Origin: Aeolococcus sp035552595
Lineage (GTDB): Bacteria; Chloroflexota; Dormibacteria; Aeolococcales; Aeolococcaceae
Assembly: GCA_035552595.1 (NCBI GenBank)
Contig: DASZKZ010000055.1
Span: 1-14,906, forward strand
Reading direction: 5' to 3'
Length of the DNA stretch: 14,906 bases
Below, piece by piece: positions 6,686 to 12,497 of the stretch. The number at the start of each line of letters is the position of its first letter. Position 1 is the first letter of the stretch. A program made the position numbers and the translations under genes. The notes under the pieces are model-generated. The model did not search any database and was not told the DNA's origin. It worked only from the letters and a program-made list of their open reading frames with translations.

Positions 6686-7110
6686 ATCGCGTGAACCCGA
6701 TGGAGCTGCCGCCCATCTCACAGCTTCCCTGGGCGGTGGGCCATGACCGATTCCTGGCCGCTGCCGCAGCCATCACCGGCGAGGGCGCCTGCTGCCTCTT
6801 CGTCATCGATGAGTCCATCCCGGCCAGTGCGCGGTCGGGATACGCGGCTCTGGTCATCGCGTACGCACGAGCCAACGAGCCCGTCACCATCCTGGAGGGC
6901 GGAGCCGCGGCTCTGCTGATCCGCGATGGCGGGGTGGCCTCCGGGCAGGTCGCCGCCCGGCGGCTGCTCAAGCAGATGAGCCGCCTCGGCCTTCTTGACA
7001 CCCTGCGAGCGGGCGTCGCACCTCTGTCCGGCGAGGTCGACGAGGCCATCGCGGCGGCGCGGTCACTGGCCTCAGGCGCAGCCGCCGGTGAGGTGGCTGT
7101 CGCGGTCTGA
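6682..7110 (+). CDS. Small protein resembling a degenerate GGDEF module
   Basis: This 142-residue cytoplasmic protein is not clearly identifiable. Read by eye, its order of elements matches a GGDEF fold: a strand CCLFVIDES (37-45), a short helix GYAALVIAYAR, then VTILEGGAAALLI (68-80) in the place of the RxGGDEFxxLL hairpin, an amphipathic helix GQVAARRLLKQM, LRAGVAPL in the place of the SxGVA strand, and a final Ala-rich helix. The catalytic signature is lost (EGGAAA instead of GGDEF) and there is no I-site, so it would not make c-di-GMP. It may be a partner or output of the receiver protein. The start is taken at 6682, where GTGA overlaps the receiver stop; GTG 6679, GTG 6691 and ATG 6700 are alternatives. 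Its 3' end overlaps the convergent glycosyltransferase gene by 39 bases. Confidence 0.6.
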   Translation: MNRVNPMELPPISQLPWAVGHDRFLAAAAAITGEGACCLFVIDESIPASARSGYAALVIAYARANEPVTILEGGAAALLIRDGGVASGQVAARRLLKQMSRLGLLDTLRAGVAPLSGEVDEAIAAARSLASGAAAGEVAVAV

Positions 7111-8277
7111 TCGCTCACCGCGCCCGCGCTGCGGTTCCCTGGCACCAGCCAGTTTGCGGGTGCGGCGGTGCGTCCACAGCAGACGGCTCAGGCCAGCGAT
7201 GACCAGACTGGCGAACACCACGTTGACCGGAGCAGGTTGCAGGCCAAACGGGTGGAAATACGCGTTGACCAACATGCCCGCAGTCGTCAGGATGGCCAGC
7301 AGAAACAGTGCGATGCGTGACCGTTCGTCGATCGCGAGCAAGGCCAGAAGTGGCAGCGGCCAGGTCAGGTACTGCTCGATGACCTGCTTGCTGAACACCA
7401 TGAAAAGCAGCATGGCGGCAACTGAACAGATCGCGAAGTCGTCGATGAGGGCGAGAGCGGTCACCGCGACGAGAAAGACGCCGAGGAAGGCATCGCTGAT
7501 GGCGAGCTGTTCGCCAGTTGCGTGGCCGTGGAAGATCACCAGCCAGGAGAGGCCGCCGGGAAGCTTGTCGGCGCTGTAGAGAAGATCGGTGACGAAGGCT
7601 CGAGGGCTGGTGAGCAGATAGGGAGCCGAGAGCACAAAAAGGATGCCGCAGCCGGCGCTCAGCACACGCATTGCCGTCAGTCGATCGCGCAGAACCAGCC
7701 ACGGGAGCACGAAGATCGGAAAGGTCTTTGCGGCCACGGCGAGCGCATATGCCACAGCGAAGCCCCAGGTTGCAGGACGTCCCCGCCGGTATGCTCTGAA
7801 GGCAACGAGAAAGAGGGCAACACAGACGTTGTCGAAGCGGCCGTAGAAGGCGCCGTTGTAGAGAACAAGAGGGTTGAGGAAGACGAGCGCCGCGGCCAAC
7901 GCTTCGGCGCCCCGACCATGCCCACGACGCCGCAGCTCCCCGACGACGATCAGAGTGGCGAGAAGATCGGCGCCGACGATCGGAAGCTTGCCCATGACTG
8001 TGAACGACACGCCCGTATGGACCGTGAGCCATTGCATCGGAACCTCGAGGTACAGGAAGAGCGGGAAGTAGGGGTATGGGCCACCGCTGTAAGCCGGATG
8101 ATGGGCGAACACGTTGACGCCGTTGAGCGTCGCCCGCGACGCCAGATCCCAGACGACAAAGTCGGGACCGTGAGTGATCGGAACCAGGATGGCTCGCGCA
8201 GCCACGCCAACGATCAGAACAGCCGCCAGGGGAGACACGCCGCCGAACCGGCATTCGTACGAGGCTCTCGATATCAT
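7072..8277 (-). CDS. GT-C type membrane glycosyltransferase (GT87/DUF2029-like)
   Basis: The protein (401 residues) has about ten hydrophobic segments and the features of polyprenyl-phosphate-sugar-dependent GT-C enzymes. The first outward loop carries acidic residues (GPDFVVWDLAS, D39 and D44), followed by NVFAHHPAYSGGPYPYFPLFLY, and a later loop reads YNGAFYGRFDNV. Such enzymes add mannose or a related sugar to lipids, glycans or proteins on the outer face of the membrane. The ATG at 8277 was chosen because it lies two bases after the stop of the upstream glycosyltransferase gene; an open frame extending to 8412 would overlap that gene by 133 bases. The C-terminus is Arg-rich and overlaps the convergent GGDEF-like gene. 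Donor and acceptor are not predictable. Confidence 0.75.
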   Translation of the reverse strand: MISRASYECRFGGVSPLAAVLIVGVAARAILVPITHGPDFVVWDLASRATLNGVNVFAHHPAYSGGPYPYFPLFLYLEVPMQWLTVHTGVSFTVMGKLPIVGADLLATLIVVGELRRRGHGRGAEALAAALVFLNPLVLYNGAFYGRFDNVCVALFLVAFRAYRRGRPATWGFAVAYALAVAAKTFPIFVLPWLVLRDRLTAMRVLSAGCGILFVLSAPYLLTSPRAFVTDLLYSADKLPGGLSWLVIFHGHATGEQLAISDAFLGVFLVAVTALALIDDFAICSVAAMLLFMVFSKQVIEQYLTWPLPLLALLAIDERSRIALFLLAILTTAGMLVNAYFHPFGLQPAPVNVVFASLVIAGLSRLLWTHRRTRKLAGAREPQRGRGERSDRDSHLTGGCA

Positions 8278-8279
8278 CT

Positions 8280-9704
8280 TCAGGGACACGCGGGCAGGAG
8301 GTACAGGTACCGCGAAGGCCCAAGACTGAGTCTCAGCGGGTAGTGCTTCGACACCCAGGCGTCGAACCCCGGGAGAAGCCTGAAGCGGCCGCTGGAGAAG
8401 AGGACCGCGCACACCGGTGGTCTGCCACTGGCGGTATCTTCCAACAGTCGTAGGTCGCCTTTCTCGGCATAGAGCCGCGTGTTCGACGTATCGACGAACA
8501 GGGGTGGTGCGGGGCGGTGCGCGAGGGCTTGGGCGTACTGCTCGTCACCGAGGACGACCGATGAGGCCGGGGTGGCGCTCGCGAGCCGGCTCGCGAGCGA
8601 GTTGAACCCCACGGAAGGGAGAGCGCGAAGGCCGACCACCAGGACGACGGCCGCGCACACCGACAGAGCAACGGCCAAACCCGCCGTCGCACCCCTCGTG
8701 CCTCGTGCGGGTGAGCGCGCCAGCCACTCGAACACCGTCGCAATGCCGGCCGCGCACAGCAGGGCAAGGCCGGGCGACTCTGAGACCGCATGGTGTGGCC
8801 AGAGCGGGTGCGTGATCGTCATCGCCAGCGCTGCCCCCCCGACCCAGAGGGCGCCAGTCACCACCAGGCGGGGATGACGCCGCCAGCCGATCACGGCGCC
8901 CACCGCCGCCAGAGCTCCCAACGGCCAGCGCTCGCCCAGCCCGGCGATGACACTGATGCCCGAGGAAGCTGAGCGCGTGTCGAGGTGGAGTCCGACGGCA
9001 TCGTTCCATATCGCCCGCCAGGCGTCGTGCAAGGGGAGCAGGACCAGGCACGCAGCGATCACCCCGCCGGCGAACGCTCCGAGGAAGAGGCGGCGCCACC
9101 CCGACCGGCTGGCCAGTACCGCCAGCAGCGGCGGAACCACCGCGATGTCCAAGAACTTGGTCAGGAGGCCGATCATGAGCGCGGCGCCGGCCAGGCCTGC
9201 TGCCAGCGTGCCCCATCGTGTGTGTTTGGTGGTCACCGCAAGCGCAGCGAAGGCGATCGCCACGATGCCCAGGGACGTGGCCGGACCGTCGGCCTGCAGG
9301 ACCAACGACTGCCGGACCATGAGCGGATCGACTGCCAGGGTCACAGCAATCGCCACAGCGGCCACCCGGCCGCCGAGGCGCCAGCCGGCGATGGCCCCCG
9401 CCACCACAGCGATCGCACCCCACCACAGCATGACCGCGCGGGCGGCGGCGATGCCGGCGCCGAGAAGGGCCCAGGGTGGCTCGGTGACGAGCAGGAAGGC
9501 CGGGGGTTGGGAGCTGTATACCGAGACGAACAATGCATGTCCGGCCTGCATGGACTGCATCGACAGCCAGTACACACCCTCGTCCCAGTCGATCTCGCCC
9601 CCTCCCAGCCACGGGAGACGACTCGCGGTGGCGACGATGACAGTGACGGCTATGGCGCCGACGGCGAGAGCGTCCAGCCGGTTCCGCGCGAGCCAGACGC
9701 GCAT
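8280..9704 (-). CDS. GT39/ArnT-like membrane glycosyltransferase
   Basis: This is a 474-residue multi-spanning protein. Its first membrane helix (about 12-30) is followed by the acidic loop DWDEGVYW (D39, D41, E42), where the GT-C/PMT_2 family has its catalytic Asp-Glu. VYSSQPPAFLLV is the counterpart of the conserved Pro-Pro motif after it. Many hydrophobic segments follow, and a soluble C-terminal domain begins near residue 375. The protein probably transfers a sugar from a polyprenyl-phosphate donor at the outer membrane face. The ATG at 9704 is preferred over the TTG four codons upstream because GGGGGTCGAG precedes it. It lies 38 bases after the tRNA-Phe gene and two bases before the next glycosyltransferase, so the pair is an operon that may be transcribed through the tRNA. 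Confidence 0.8.
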   Translation of the reverse strand: MRVWLARNRLDALAVGAIAVTVIVATASRLPWLGGGEIDWDEGVYWLSMQSMQAGHALFVSVYSSQPPAFLLVTEPPWALLGAGIAAARAVMLWWGAIAVVAGAIAGWRLGGRVAAVAIAVTLAVDPLMVRQSLVLQADGPATSLGIVAIAFAALAVTTKHTRWGTLAAGLAGAALMIGLLTKFLDIAVVPPLLAVLASRSGWRRLFLGAFAGGVIAACLVLLPLHDAWRAIWNDAVGLHLDTRSASSGISVIAGLGERWPLGALAAVGAVIGWRRHPRLVVTGALWVGGAALAMTITHPLWPHHAVSESPGLALLCAAGIATVFEWLARSPARGTRGATAGLAVALSVCAAVVLVVGLRALPSVGFNSLASRLASATPASSVVLGDEQYAQALAHRPAPPLFVDTSNTRLYAEKGDLRLLEDTASGRPPVCAVLFSSGRFRLLPGFDAWVSKHYPLRLSLGPSRYLYLLPACP

Positions 9705-9742
9705 CTCGACCCCCAAGAGCGGAATTCCGGCGGATGCGACGG

Positions 9743-9815
9743 TGCCGAGGGACAGGATCGAACTGTCGACACCAGGTTTTTCAGACCTGTGCTCTACCGA
9801 CTGAGCTACCTCGGC
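9743..9815 (-). tRNA. tRNA-Phe (anticodon GAA)
   Basis: The minus strand folds into a complete 73-base cloverleaf. It has a 7-base acceptor stem (GCCGAGG / CCTCGGC), a D-arm GCTC-AGTCGGTA-GAGC, an anticodon stem CAGGT / ACCTG with loop CTGAAAA (anticodon GAA), a 5-base variable region, and a T-arm GACAG-TTCGATC-CTGTC, with discriminator A. The 3' CCA is not encoded (CCG follows). No intrinsic terminator follows before the glycosyltransferase gene. Confidence 0.97.
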
Positions 9816-9825
9816 GCGAGCGGGT

Positions 9826-9831
9826 AGTGTA
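9826..9831 (-). promoter_or_regulatory. Probable -10 element of the tRNA-Phe gene
   Basis: TACACT on the minus strand ends ten bases before the 5' end of the tRNA, a normal distance for a short leader. No clear -35 box is present. On the opposite strand the overlapping bases read TAGTGT (9825-9830), which could serve as a -10 element for the divergent gene at 9869. Confidence 0.45.
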
Positions 9832-9868
9832 GCCGGGCACTCAGGACAGCCCTGCCTTGGGAGGGGCC

Positions 9869-10534
9869 ATGGCGGCGAGGCCCTTCTACAATCGGATGAT
9901 GAGCAGGGTCATCCAGTTTCGCCTCCGCGGGCTGGATCCCGCGGCCCGCGACAGCGTGCAGCACCGCTTCAGTGAACTGGCGGCCAGCCGGGAGTGGCGT
10001 GACGGCACCCCGTGGCTTGCCGACACCGGGTCGCGCGACCTCCTGGCTCAGCTCTTCTTCGACCAGGCACAGGCTCAGGCGCGGTTGGCGGATGCGTGCC
10101 GGCCGCTCTCGGCCGCCACCTTCGTCCGCATCGCCGGCGACGAAGCCGACGCGCTGGCGCTGGCCTTCATCGCTCGTGACATCTCGGAGCGCTTTTCGGC
10201 GGATGTCGCGCTGCGCGACGCGGACAACCCCATCGCCAAGTTGCGCCAAATCGAGCTTGTCGACGGTCGGTTGCGCAATGGCCATCCCCTGGAGAGCATC
10301 CTCGTGCGCCGCGCCATCTACCGGAGGATGCCGGACGGGTCGCGCATGGAGATGATCCCGCCACACGGGCGAGGGTCCGCCTTCGGCCGGCCGGTCGGCG
10401 CAGATGCCGAGCGATGCTGGAGCTTCATGGTCCACGACATCCGCATCGTGGACAGCTCATTCCTGGACGCCGAGGCGGAGGCCATGCGCATCTTTCGCGG
10501 CTTCCGGGCGCTGCCCTCCGACCATCGCCCATGA
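9869..10534 (+). CDS. Hypothetical protein, translationally coupled to dtd
   Basis: I do not recognise this 221-residue protein. It is soluble, with no signal peptide or membrane segment. It is rich in Ala, Arg and Asp, with alternating amphipathic helices (for example QLFFDQAQAQARLADACRP). A Cys-Trp pair lies in AERCWSFMVHDIRIVDSSF near the end, and there is only one other Cys. The ATG at 9869 was chosen because GGGAGG lies four bases upstream; a TTG four codons earlier also keeps the frame, and an ATG-ATG pair lies later (MMSRVIQF). The stop codon overlaps the dtd start (ATGA), so it is expressed with D-aminoacyl-tRNA deacylase. A role in translation quality control would be guesswork. Confidence 0.75.
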   Translation: MAARPFYNRMMSRVIQFRLRGLDPAARDSVQHRFSELAASREWRDGTPWLADTGSRDLLAQLFFDQAQAQARLADACRPLSAATFVRIAGDEADALALAFIARDISERFSADVALRDADNPIAKLRQIELVDGRLRNGHPLESILVRRAIYRRMPDGSRMEMIPPHGRGSAFGRPVGADAERCWSFMVHDIRIVDSSFLDAEAEAMRIFRGFRALPSDHRP

Positions 10535-10998
10535 GGGCGGTGGTGCAGCGCACCTCCCGAGCCACCGTCCGCGAGGCCGGCACCGCGCTCGGCGAGATCG
10601 GTCCCGGCCTCGTCGTCCTCCTCGGGATCGGCCCCGGCGACGACGACGCCATTGCCGGCCGCCTCGCCTCACGCGTCGCCACCCTGCGGGTCTTCGCGGA
10701 CGCCAGCGGGCGAATGAACCTCGATCTCGCCCAGAGCGGGGGCGCGGTTCTGCTGATCAGCCAGTTCACCCTCTGGGCTGACACGTCCAGGGGGCACCGG
10801 CCCTCCTTCATCGGCGCCGCCGCTCCCGACCAGGCCGAGCGGCTCTGCGACGCCTTCGCCGCCGCCCTTCGGGCTCGGGACCTATCGGTGGCCACCGGCC
10901 GATTTGGAGCTCACATGGAGGTGGAGCTGGTCAACGACGGCCCGGTCACCCTGGTCCTGAGCAGCGGCGAGGGGGGTTGGGACGCCGACGCCGGCTGA
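10531..10998 (+). CDS. dtd: D-aminoacyl-tRNA deacylase
   Basis: The 155-residue protein has the normal length for DTD. The start MRAVVQRTSRATV is the family N-terminus, and a longer in-frame extension to 10414 was dismissed because it lies inside the preceding gene. Conserved motifs are SQFTLWADTSRGHRPSF (77-93, containing the active-site Thr) and NDGPVTLVL (135-143, with the cross-subunit Gly-Pro that proofreads chirality). The homodimer hydrolyses the ester bond of D-amino acids (such as D-Tyr or D-Phe) wrongly charged on tRNA, and also Gly-tRNA(Ala), protecting translation. It overlaps the upstream hypothetical gene by four bases and has no strong ribosome-binding site of its own. It converges on the NrtR-like gene with a 24-base gap. 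Confidence 0.95.
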   Translation: MRAVVQRTSRATVREAGTALGEIGPGLVVLLGIGPGDDDAIAGRLASRVATLRVFADASGRMNLDLAQSGGAVLLISQFTLWADTSRGHRPSFIGAAAPDQAERLCDAFAAALRARDLSVATGRFGAHMEVELVNDGPVTLVLSSGEGGWDADAG

Positions 10999-11022
10999 GC
11001 GTGTCCGACGCCAGGGTAGCGA

Positions 11023-11751
11023 TCAGGCGGCGCGGCGGGCCCTGAGCGAGACCAGCTGCTCGTTCTCGCCCCCGCTGCCCGCATAGCGGAAGAGCTCGGG
11101 TGGCCGGCCACCGGTGCCCGCGGGCGAACGAAAACGGGGCACCCGGGCGCGCAGGGCGGCGACCTCGCGTTCGGCGACCGGGCGGAGCACCCCGCTGTCG
11201 CGAAGCTCCTGGATGCGACGCCGGAAGGTTCGATCGCTGCCCTCGGGCCCCCCGTGGAGAGCGACGTGGACGCGGAGGAGGTCATCGCCCGTGAAGACGT
11301 CACCGACCAGGGCGGCCGCGCCGCCCACGTGCCTGGCGTCCTGGCGAAGGCGCTCCGTCGCCTCCCGCAGGGCAGAGGTGTCGCGGACGTCGAGGCGCAG
11401 CCCGCGCCCGATGGTCGACCATGCGCCGGTCCCGTCGATCTCCCCGATCGGAGCGGTCGCGTAGTACAACCCGGTGACGGTGCGGGCCCCCCGTCCGGGG
11501 TCGTCGTCCACCCCGACCAGGTGGAGGCGGTCGCCGCGGCCGCCCTTGCGGCTGGCCAGGTCCACGCCCGCTGCCGCGGCCAATCGGACGGCCGCGGCGG
11601 CGAAGCGCTCTCGCGCCTCCAGATCGCCGCGAGGCAGCCCACGGCGGACGGTGAGCACCTGGAGGGCGCGGCTGGGGGTGACTCCGGGGTCGGCATCGAA
11701 GCCGAACACCGCAATCCCCGCCGCCAGCGACGCCTGTACGCCCCGAGCCAT
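11023..11751 (-). CDS. NrtR-like transcriptional regulator with a degenerate Nudix domain
   Basis: The 242-residue protein aligns by eye with Nudix-related regulators (NrtR type). The N-terminal half keeps the Nudix fold order: FGFDADPG..ALQVLTVRRG, then LPRGDLEARERFAAAAVRLAAAAGVDL where a Nudix box should be, then HLVGVDDDPGRGARTVTGLYYA. The box residues needed for catalysis (REUxEExGU) are replaced (VRLAAAAGVD), so it should bind rather than hydrolyse a ligand. The C-terminal half has the linker ALVGDVFTGDDLLRVHVAL and a winged helix DRTFRRRIQELRDSGVL (173-189), ending in GRPPELFRY, the usual NrtR finish. Known members control NAD or pentose metabolism and respond to ADP-ribose-like ligands. 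No NAD genes are adjacent, so its target is unknown. The ATG has an AAGGAGG six bases upstream. Confidence 0.7.
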   Translation of the reverse strand: MARGVQASLAAGIAVFGFDADPGVTPSRALQVLTVRRGLPRGDLEARERFAAAAVRLAAAAGVDLASRKGGRGDRLHLVGVDDDPGRGARTVTGLYYATAPIGEIDGTGAWSTIGRGLRLDVRDTSALREATERLRQDARHVGGAAALVGDVFTGDDLLRVHVALHGGPEGSDRTFRRRIQELRDSGVLRPVAEREVAALRARVPRFRSPAGTGGRPPELFRYAGSGGENEQLVSLRARRAA

Positions 11752-11757
11752 GATCTG

Positions 11758-11764
11758 CCTCCTT
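11758..11764 (-). promoter_or_regulatory. Shine-Dalgarno site of the NrtR-like gene
   Basis: AAGGAGG with a six-base spacer before the ATG at 11751 settles the start codon. It is among the strongest ribosome-binding sites in the window. Confidence 0.8.
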
Positions 11765-11880
11765 GTTTAGGCTGATGATGGCACAAACTGGGCCTCTGGA
11801 GTCGGTCCAGGGACGCAAATGACGCGATCGCACCCGGTCCCAGTCAGTATGTGCCCGGCGCGCCGCCAACCGCAGCCCGT

Positions 11881-11898
11881 CCAGCCCGGCACGGCTGG
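11881..11898 (-). terminator. Hairpin downstream of the acetyltransferase gene, possible terminator
   Basis: CCAGCC and GGCTGG form a 6-base perfect stem with a 6-base loop, 17 bases after the acetyltransferase stop. No T-run follows on the minus strand, so if it ends transcription it does so weakly. The rest of the 164-base gap (11752-11915) shows no other convincing feature besides the ribosome-binding site of the NrtR-like gene. Confidence 0.25.
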
Positions 11899-11915
11899 GA
11901 AGGGCCGGGCGGAGC

Positions 11916-12371
11916 TCACTCGACGAGGTGCTCGTAGACCACGAACGAGGTCAGCCGGCCCACCGTGTCGTAGAGGGATCGCGCCGCCCCATTGAACTCC
12001 TGGGTGTGCCAGTAGACCCGCTCGACGCCGCGCTGACGTGCCTCCGCAAAGACCGCGTCGAACAGGCTCCGAGCCACCCGGCCGCCGCGGTGCGCGGGGT
12101 CGACATAGAGGTCCTCGAGGTAGCAGTACCCGGACTCGCTCCAGGTCGCGGCATGGAAGACCAGGTGAGCGAGACCGACGGGCGCGTCGTCTCCGTCGAC
12201 GGCCACCAGCCCCACCATCCCGTCCTCCCCATCGCGCAGGCGCGCAAAGGTCAGGTCGGTCACGTGGTCCGGGATCTCGGAACGGTAGAACGACGTGTAG
12301 CCATCCCAGAGCACCCGCCAGCCCACGGCGTCGTCATCCTCTAGGCGGCGAACGCGGCCCGGCTCGCTCAC
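11916..12371 (-). CDS. GNAT-family N-acetyltransferase
   Basis: This protein of 151 residues is a single GNAT domain. The central strand and acetyl-CoA loop read YLEDLYVDPAHRGGRVARSLF (84-104). R95-G-G-R-V-A matches the R/Q-x-x-G-x-G/A pyrophosphate-binding motif, with R in place of the usual middle residue. WHTQEFNGAARSLYDTVG near 121-138 is the conserved C-terminal helix with its Asn and Tyr. It moves an acetyl group from acetyl-CoA to an amine, but the substrate cannot be told. The start is taken at the GTG at 12371 (VSEPGRVRRLEDDDA), where homology begins. The open frame continues 80 codons upstream, but into the divergent promoter region and signal peptide of the next gene. No strong ribosome-binding site is seen for the GTG. 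Confidence 0.85.
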   Translation of the reverse strand: MSEPGRVRRLEDDDAVGWRVLWDGYTSFYRSEIPDHVTDLTFARLRDGEDGMVGLVAVDGDDAPVGLAHLVFHAATWSESGYCYLEDLYVDPAHRGGRVARSLFDAVFAEARQRGVERVYWHTQEFNGAARSLYDTVGRLTSFVVYEHLVE

Positions 12372-12482
12372 ATCGGTGATCTGGTCATGTCCGCCAGACC
12401 CTAGTACCTCGGGACGCTGTCCCACCGCCGCGGCGCTCCGCAAGATCCCCGGTGCCCCGACGTCTCTCTCTACGAGGACTTC

Positions 12483-12489
12483 AGAGGAG
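12483..12489 (+). promoter_or_regulatory. Shine-Dalgarno site of the EXORDIUM-like gene
   Basis: AGAGGAG lies eight bases before the ATG at 12498. It overlaps a GTG at 12489 that would otherwise extend the protein by three residues, so the ATG is the likely start. The divergent gap (12372-12497) shows no clear promoter hexamers. Confidence 0.75.
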
Positions 12490-12497
12490 TGATCCAG

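Noticed and set aside
8278..8412. N-terminal extension of the GT87-like protein
   Set aside because: It would overlap the preceding glycosyltransferase gene by 133 bases. The ATG at 8277, two bases after that gene's stop, gives a normal membrane-protein start.
8947..9827. Two plus-strand open frames opposite the GT39-like gene and running into the tRNA
   Set aside because: The minus-strand frame encodes a clear GT-C membrane protein, and the plus-strand frames run through the tRNA gene, giving no plausible protein.
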